DNA from: Annulohypoxylon bovei var. microspora
Taxonomy: Eukaryota > Ascomycota > Sordariomycetes > Xylariales > Hypoxylaceae
Direction of reading: 5' to 3'
Assembly: GCA_022836615.1 (NCBI GenBank)
Contig: MU405259.1
Coordinates: 62,001-126,000, forward strand
Length of the DNA: 64,000 nucleotides
In this document: piece after piece, positions 59,355 to 64,000 of the stretch
How positions within the stretch are numbered: the stretch's first letter is position 1
Layout of the letters: every line of letters starts with the position of its first letter
Translations under genes and position numbers: made by a program
Notes under the pieces: model-generated
Told to the model about the DNA's origin: nothing
The model's database searches: none
The model's input: the letters and a program-made list of their open reading frames with translations, nothing else

Positions 59355-59636
59355 GATTATTAGATACCTACCTGGGTAGATAGGTAATCAGAAATAGAGA
59401 CTAGAAGAGCTATTTTGAAAACCATATCTTAATTCTATCTCAACAAGTAGGATGAGTGCTGAGGTATTGGGATACGATCAGGTAGGGTAGTGCTGGGGCG
59501 GTAGGATTCACCCAAAAGATTGGGCGCAAAAGTGACAGAGTAACAACCTAACTAATTAATTAATATGTTCGAAAAACGACATCAGAAATTTCCGACTTAT
59601 CTAGACGTCGTGGGTGGTTACATTGCAGTTGATACC

Positions 59637-59654
59637 TACCTACCTAGGTAGGTA
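59637..59654. repeat. 18-bp perfect palindrome of TACC/GGTA units
   Basis: The sequence TACCTACCTAGGTAGGTA reads the same on both strands. It is the longest perfect version of the element seen in many spacers of this window and could form a hairpin. Confidence 0.9.
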
Positions 59655-59765
59655 TTGGTGTCATCGGTATTGGCGGCGATGGGGATAGACGGATATATCC
59701 ATGTTAAAGAACTTGAAACAGCTATTTATTAACAATGGATGGCATAGTACCTAGGTATGTATAAG

Positions 59766-59786
59766 TACCTACCTACCTACCTACCT
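59766..59786 (+). repeat. (TACC)5 microsatellite
   Basis: Five TACC units in a row follow a TACCTAGGTA palindrome at 59748-59757. It belongs to the same motif family as the neighbouring elements. Confidence 0.85.
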
Positions 59787-61369
59787 GTCACTGTTTAGCT
59801 ATGACATAAGCTGGCTGGGAGGCTATCCCGAATAACTATAAACCTGGGGTTACTGGCCAGGTATTCTGGATACCTACCTACCTTATAAAACCCTTCACTC
59901 GAGTACCCTCTGCAATCATTTCTTAGAGCACCTTACCCCAAACTATACAGAGAAACGGCACGGTCAGTAGCAAATATAAAGGCCCGAGCCCTGACGAGCG
60001 GAAGCCTATCAAGAGGGACCAACTCAACAACACGAGCAACCAAGATCCCCAATTGATATTCCGTGGTGGATATTTCGACCCGAATGCAGAGAAATTCTTA
60101 TCTCCTTTCCAAGCGCCGAGTACTAATAAGATGGAGGGAGGTGTCGTCAGATTCCCAGAGCCGCACATTGAACTTTAAGGGACTGAAGGAAAAGTGAGTG
60201 AGGTTTGACCGGGGGAAGGGGAGCGAAGTACTAATTGAATGAGTTTTGCTACGTATCGCGTATTTCAATAGTACCCCACTTTCAATATTAGGAATTTTCG
60301 GAGAGGTAGCATTTCAAGATTCTGATTGGTTGAAAGTTTATCGATAATCCGCAGCTACGCCAAATACTGCGACCACAAGACTGTTGACTTTGAACTCGAA
60401 TAACTTTCCATTTCTACCTTGCATCACTATAAAAACTATATTTTTCAATAGAACTCAATCGGGCTAATTGAAATATTTTATTTGAATATCGCTGTAGGAG
60501 CTACGGCTTGAATTATATAGTATTTATTGGCAGTAATGGGATTTACTGGTCCGTGCGAGCCGTGTGGCTCGCGGGGTGGCTTGTGTGGCTTGTGCCATAC
60601 AGGTTATGTTTGTTCTTGGGAGAAAAGTATGGATTTTGCACGTTTGCAACATCAGGATATCGTAATACATCACAGGGTATTACACCGCAAAGCAACGTGA
60701 CCTACTGCCTTCAGTATTTCATTGCGCACCCAAGTGTTGTTAGTATTGTTGTTGCGACCCGGTCGCACGTGATACCGTTTTTTTATCTGATCAAACTAAT
60801 ATATACTACTCGATTTAATTTTGAGATAGCTATCACATGAAGTTGATCTGATCTAAATGTAGGTGTACAGTGTACTTCGTAAAATCATTCAGGTAAGAAG
60901 TTCGGGATTGTTGCCCATACCTAAAGCGTATGGGTAACCAATCATTTAAAATCCTTTCCCGGACTGCGGATGGACTGCAACAGTGAAGGAGGCGCATTGC
61001 CGAGACCCACGAATCCCGATTCGTGCGGGATCCTTCTGCCATACGTGATTCTAGTGCTTATGACGCCTGTTCAAGAAACGTGAGGCTATAGGTGCGGAGT
61101 ACGAAGGATGGACATGCGGGCAGACTTGGACGACGATTACCGAGTGCGGAGACTGCGTGCTTAGGGATGCGGTAGGATCTGCGGGGCGGCGGATGTCGCC
61201 GGTTGAGTCAAGACGCCGAGAGGTGAGACGTGTGTCCGTAAAATAGGTAGGCATATAAGCTCAAGATCGCGCTCTCTATCATCACCATCATCATCACATC
61301 TCTGCAGCAATCTCGGAAACCAGAATTTCATCGTAATACAACTCGACTTAACAAAACCACAACGACAAG

Positions 61370-62397
61370 ATGGCTAGAATCCTCATCCTCGGCGCAACGG
61401 GCAAGCAGGGAAGTGCTACCATCCAAGCTCTCCTCGTATCGGGACAGAAGCACAGCCTGCGCGCCTTAGTCCGCAACGCCTCGTCCGAGAAGGCCAAAGC
61501 GCTCGTGGCCCAAGGGGTCGAGGTCCTCGAGGGCGGCGACTGGGACAAGGACGTGGCCTCGTTAGAGAAGGCCACGGCTGGGATGGAGGTGGTCTTCTTC
61601 ATCTCGAACCCGTCCTTCACCGACAACGAGGCCGAGGTCCGCAGCGCGACCAACATCGTCGACGCCGCGAAGCGCGCCGGCACCGTGAACCACGTCGTCT
61701 ACTCCACCGTTGCCGGCATCGAATACTACAAAGAGCTCCCGGACCTGGAGAGCAGCCCGTTCTTCCTCAACTACTGGACATCTAAAGGTTTGCACTCCCA
61801 CCTAACCTAACCTAACCTATCTTCGCTTCTTTCGTGCCTGTCAGATGATCTAATCCAACGTGGCGTACAGCCAAGGGCGAGGAGCTCGTGAGGAAGGGCG
61901 GGTTCGCGCACTACACGCTGCTGCGGCCGGTGGAGTTCATGTCGAACTGGACGAGCAGCCAGATGGCTTACTTCCAGTTCCCGGACCTGGTGAAGACGGG
62001 GGTGTGGCACACGGCGTTCCCGGAGTCGTACGTGCTGTCGGAGGTCGCGCCGGACGACATCGGGCAGGTGGCGGCCGCCGCCATCGACGCGCCGGCAACC
62101 TTCGCCGGCGGCCCGACGCGCGAGCTGCAGATCACGGGCGAGCTGCTGACGGTCCGCGACCTCATCGCCCAGCTGGGCGAGGCCGCCGGCAAGACCCTGT
62201 CCATCCACACCTACACCGAGGACGAGGCCCGGGCCGCCGTCGCCGAGAACCCCCTCGTCGCCGGCCAGCTCTCGCGCCTGAAGTTGAAAGGTCTCTCGAA
62301 GCCGGCCGACGATTTCGGCCTCGGGTTTAGCACGTTCAGGGACCACCTTGCGGCGCACGCGGAGGAGGTTAAGGAGCTGTACAAGAACGTGTCGTAG
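61370..62397 (+). CDS. NmrA-like NAD(P)-binding family protein
   Basis: Two exons, 61370-61787 and 61871-62397, give 314 residues. The N-terminus MARILILGATGKQGSATIQALL holds the GxxGxxG dinucleotide motif. Then follow the ALVRNASSEKAKAL block, the DAAKRAGTVNHVVYSTVAG strand and helix, and, across the intron, YWTSK|AKGEELVRKGGF. The C-terminal half (LLRPVEFMSNW, VAPDDIGQVAAAAI) is the usual NmrA substrate/partner part. The family includes the nitrogen repressor NmrA and HSCARG-type redox sensors as well as reductases. The classical catalytic YxxxK is not clearly present, so a sensor or atypical reductase role is possible (inference). Exon 2 is very GC-rich, with G/C at nearly all third positions. 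The 83-bp intron has a weak GTTTGC donor and carries a CCTAA repeat. Confidence 0.92.
61801..61819 (+). repeat. (CCTAA)n repeat inside the NmrA-like intron
   Basis: Almost four copies of CCTAA fill part of the intron and could supply branch-site CTAAC sequences. It is not the usual fungal telomere unit. Confidence 0.85.
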
Positions 62398-62985
62398 ATT
62401 GGTTAAGTTGCGCGACGCGATGGTTGCGCCGTAGACTTGAAGACGGCGTGGTCGAAAGGAGCGGAGCTTGTGTAAAATCTTGCGAACGTAAGATGGCTAA
62501 AAGAACTAGGTATCCCCTGAATATATGGGCGACATATGTTCTTATACATATGTTAAATAGACACTAGAGGGTGTTAGTTTCACAGCGTTTCTCGAGTGCT
62601 TACCTATGTACCTTCTATGATATTTCATATATTTAAGCTTCTAATATGAATGGCCTATTGGAAGGAAGTGTTAATATAACAACACTCCACTCTAGCCAAA
62701 TTGTTCTCGCCAATAGTTATGTATTGAGCGACATGGATTCGAAGCATCGCCATAAATGGAAGCCATGCTTCTGGGAAGTTGGAAGTCGGATAGGTCAAAT
62801 AACACAAGATTCTGCTCGTTACATGTCCGAGCCTTTTTTTATTCATCTCGCATTTCCGTGCCGCTTACCAAGACTGCAAGGGACCAAAACGCCTACGGTA
62901 TGGTATTAGAACGCCTGCTAGTGGGTATGATACGTATCTCATCTCATCTCTTTCTTCATCTCTCTCTGCTTCCACGACCTTTCGA
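62398..62985. other. Spacer between convergent NmrA-like and PP2C genes
   Basis: A 588-bp AT-rich tail-to-tail spacer between two GC-rich genes. I see no gene; open frames here are short and without motifs. Confidence 0.6.
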
Positions 62986-64000
62986 CTATTTCCCCTTGAC
63001 AGGAGCAAAGAAGACAACCTGGACGGTGATATCATCTCTGATATCCCTCGAGTTCGGGTATCGGAACGTCAGTGCTCCTCTCACCATCTCATCGTCGCTG
63101 CCCCCGAGGCCGTTCCGCACCAAGTGAACAGCCGCGTTATCATCCTGCACCGTCATATTCTGCTCCTCGTACCTGCACTGCCCCAGGCGCCCCAGTACTA
63201 TCTCCCCGAAATCCCCCGCCGGCGGCTCCACCGGCTTCCTCTTGCCCAGCCCCTGCTCTCGCCACTCGATCCACCTCCCCACCAACTCCACGGCCTGCGC
63301 GCTCGCCATCATGTCCCACAGGCCGTCCGTCGCTAGGATCACGAACGAGGGCCGGGCCTTGGGGATTTTCGTGGTCGTGACCAGCGGCTCGGCCGTCAGG
63401 TACGGGCCCTCCTTGTACGCGCCGTAGCGGGCGGCCGACGGCAGGCTCAGCCCGTTGAAGCGGTTCCGTAGGTCCTCCTTGAGCCGCGCCGGCCACTTCC
63501 ACATGCCGTCGCCGAACGTGCGCGAGGGCTGCATGCCCCACACGCGGCCGTGCTTAACGACCTCGGGCTCGTCGGGGAACTGGGCCGCGAGACGCGCCGC
63601 CTCCTTCGGGCTCGCGCCCGTGCAGTCGGTCGACAGGTCCGTGGCGGTCCACCCGGAGTCGGTTTTCTGGCCCAGCACCGCGCGGCAGTCTCCCGTGGAG
63701 GCTACGGTCAGGGTCCGGCTCTGCGGGTCGAGGAGGGTGAGAAGCGCGCACGAGCCCGCGTACGCGGCTTCGAGGCGGCGCGCCTTCTCGGGGTAGGGTA
63801 GGTCGCTCTCGACGGTGGCGAGGGCGGACTTGACGAGGGTGTCGTCGAGGGTCGTGAATGCCGACTTGAGGGCTTGCTGGACGGCCTCCTTGCCTAGTTG
63901 GCCCCCGTCCCCGCTATTAGACTTGGCGTCGGCGAGGGCGCGGCGCACGTAGGGGATCATGTGTTTCGTCAGGAGGTTCGACATCTGCCAGCCGCAGTGG
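62986..64000 (-). CDS. PP2C-type serine/threonine phosphatase (5' partial at window end)
   Basis: The minus-strand frame is open through the right edge and stops at 62986. Read from the edge it begins HCGWQMSNLL, matching the DGHxGW metal motif of PP2C, so the real start lies outside the window and the Met at 63984 is internal. Other motifs are AGSCALLTLLD, VASTGDCRAVLG, SRTFGDGMWKWP, FVILATDGLWDMM and VQDDNAAV, then the C-terminal DDITVQVVFFAPV. The set DGH, GD, DG and DD supplies the two-metal site, so it looks active. The layout, with a long insert between SRTFGD and the DGLWD block, resembles fungal pyruvate-dehydrogenase phosphatase/Ptc5-type enzymes of mitochondria, but the N-terminal targeting region is not visible. 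The coding sequence is very GC-rich. Confidence 0.92.
   Translation of the reverse strand, partial: HCGWQMSNLLTKHMIPYVRRALADAKSNSGDGGQLGKEAVQQALKSAFTTLDDTLVKSALATVESDLPYPEKARRLEAAYAGSCALLTLLDPQSRTLTVASTGDCRAVLGQKTDSGWTATDLSTDCTGASPKEAARLAAQFPDEPEVVKHGRVWGMQPSRTFGDGMWKWPARLKEDLRNRFNGLSLPSAARYGAYKEGPYLTAEPLVTTTKIPKARPSFVILATDGLWDMMASAQAVELVGRWIEWREQGLGKRKPVEPPAGDFGEIVLGRLGQCRYEEQNMTVQDDNAAVHLVRNGLGGSDDEMVRGALTFRYPNSRDIRDDITVQVVFFAPVKGK

Larger units (their letters stand above)
59355..61369. other. 2-kb spacer rich in TAGGTA motifs
   Basis: This is the densest set of TAGGTA/TACCTA elements in the window (59366-59388, 59630-59654, 59746-59786, 59870-59882). Small open frames (59923-60168 minus, 60508-60840 plus) have no domain. 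The last 120 bp before 61370 is the leader of the NmrA-like gene, with a CAT-rich tract. Confidence 0.55.

Noticed and set aside
61801..61819. CCTAA repeat as a telomere remnant
   Set aside because: It lies inside an intron of an intact gene, has under four units and is not the TTAGGG repeat of filamentous fungi.

Overview
This 64-kb window is nuclear DNA of a filamentous ascomycete (Pezizomycotina). The genes have short GT-AG introns with CTAAC-type branch sites, single-copy eukaryotic housekeeping genes, fungal-only families (HET, DUF3716, GPI-anchored cysteine-rich protein) and long gene-free spacers. Gene content and the pervasive TAGGTA/TACCTA spacer motif fit a Sordariomycete. Xylariales is my best guess, but the sequence alone does not prove it.

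Layout. 0-11.4 kb is a dense housekeeping block: the tail of an unrecognised serine/proline-rich protein, RAD23 (nucleotide excision repair and proteasome shuttle), BDP1 (TFIIIB subunit for Pol III), BRE1 (H2B ubiquitin ligase) and a SARAF-like ER membrane protein. 11.4-24.3 kb is sparse: one full-length ABCB multidrug transporter flanked by 3.2 kb and 4.3 kb without genes, then a GPI-anchored cysteine-rich protein. 25.8-34.6 kb carries GPI13 (GPI-anchor ethanolamine phosphate transferase), a short-chain dehydrogenase and a one-pass membrane protein of a fungal family. 34.6-42.3 kb has no supportable gene and ends in a simple-sequence-rich region upstream of PUF3. PUF3 (42.3-45.5 kb) is a Pumilio regulator whose eight repeats predict UGUANAUA recognition.

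47.7-59.4 kb is the accessory part. It holds a DUF3716 gene with a 15-bp coding minisatellite, a SesB-like alpha/beta-hydrolase fused to a degenerate protein-kinase domain, an intronless HET-domain gene, and a protein kinase fused to ankyrin repeats. The last three have the hallmarks of fungal NLR-like/heterokaryon-incompatibility genes and lie next to each other, so this looks like a candidate allorecognition or innate-immunity locus. 61.3-64 kb is GC-rich and codes for an NmrA-family protein and a PP2C phosphatase cut off by the window end.

Gene models were spliced by eye from frame, splice sites and conserved motifs. Exon limits are given for each multi-exon gene, and start codons are noted where uncertain.
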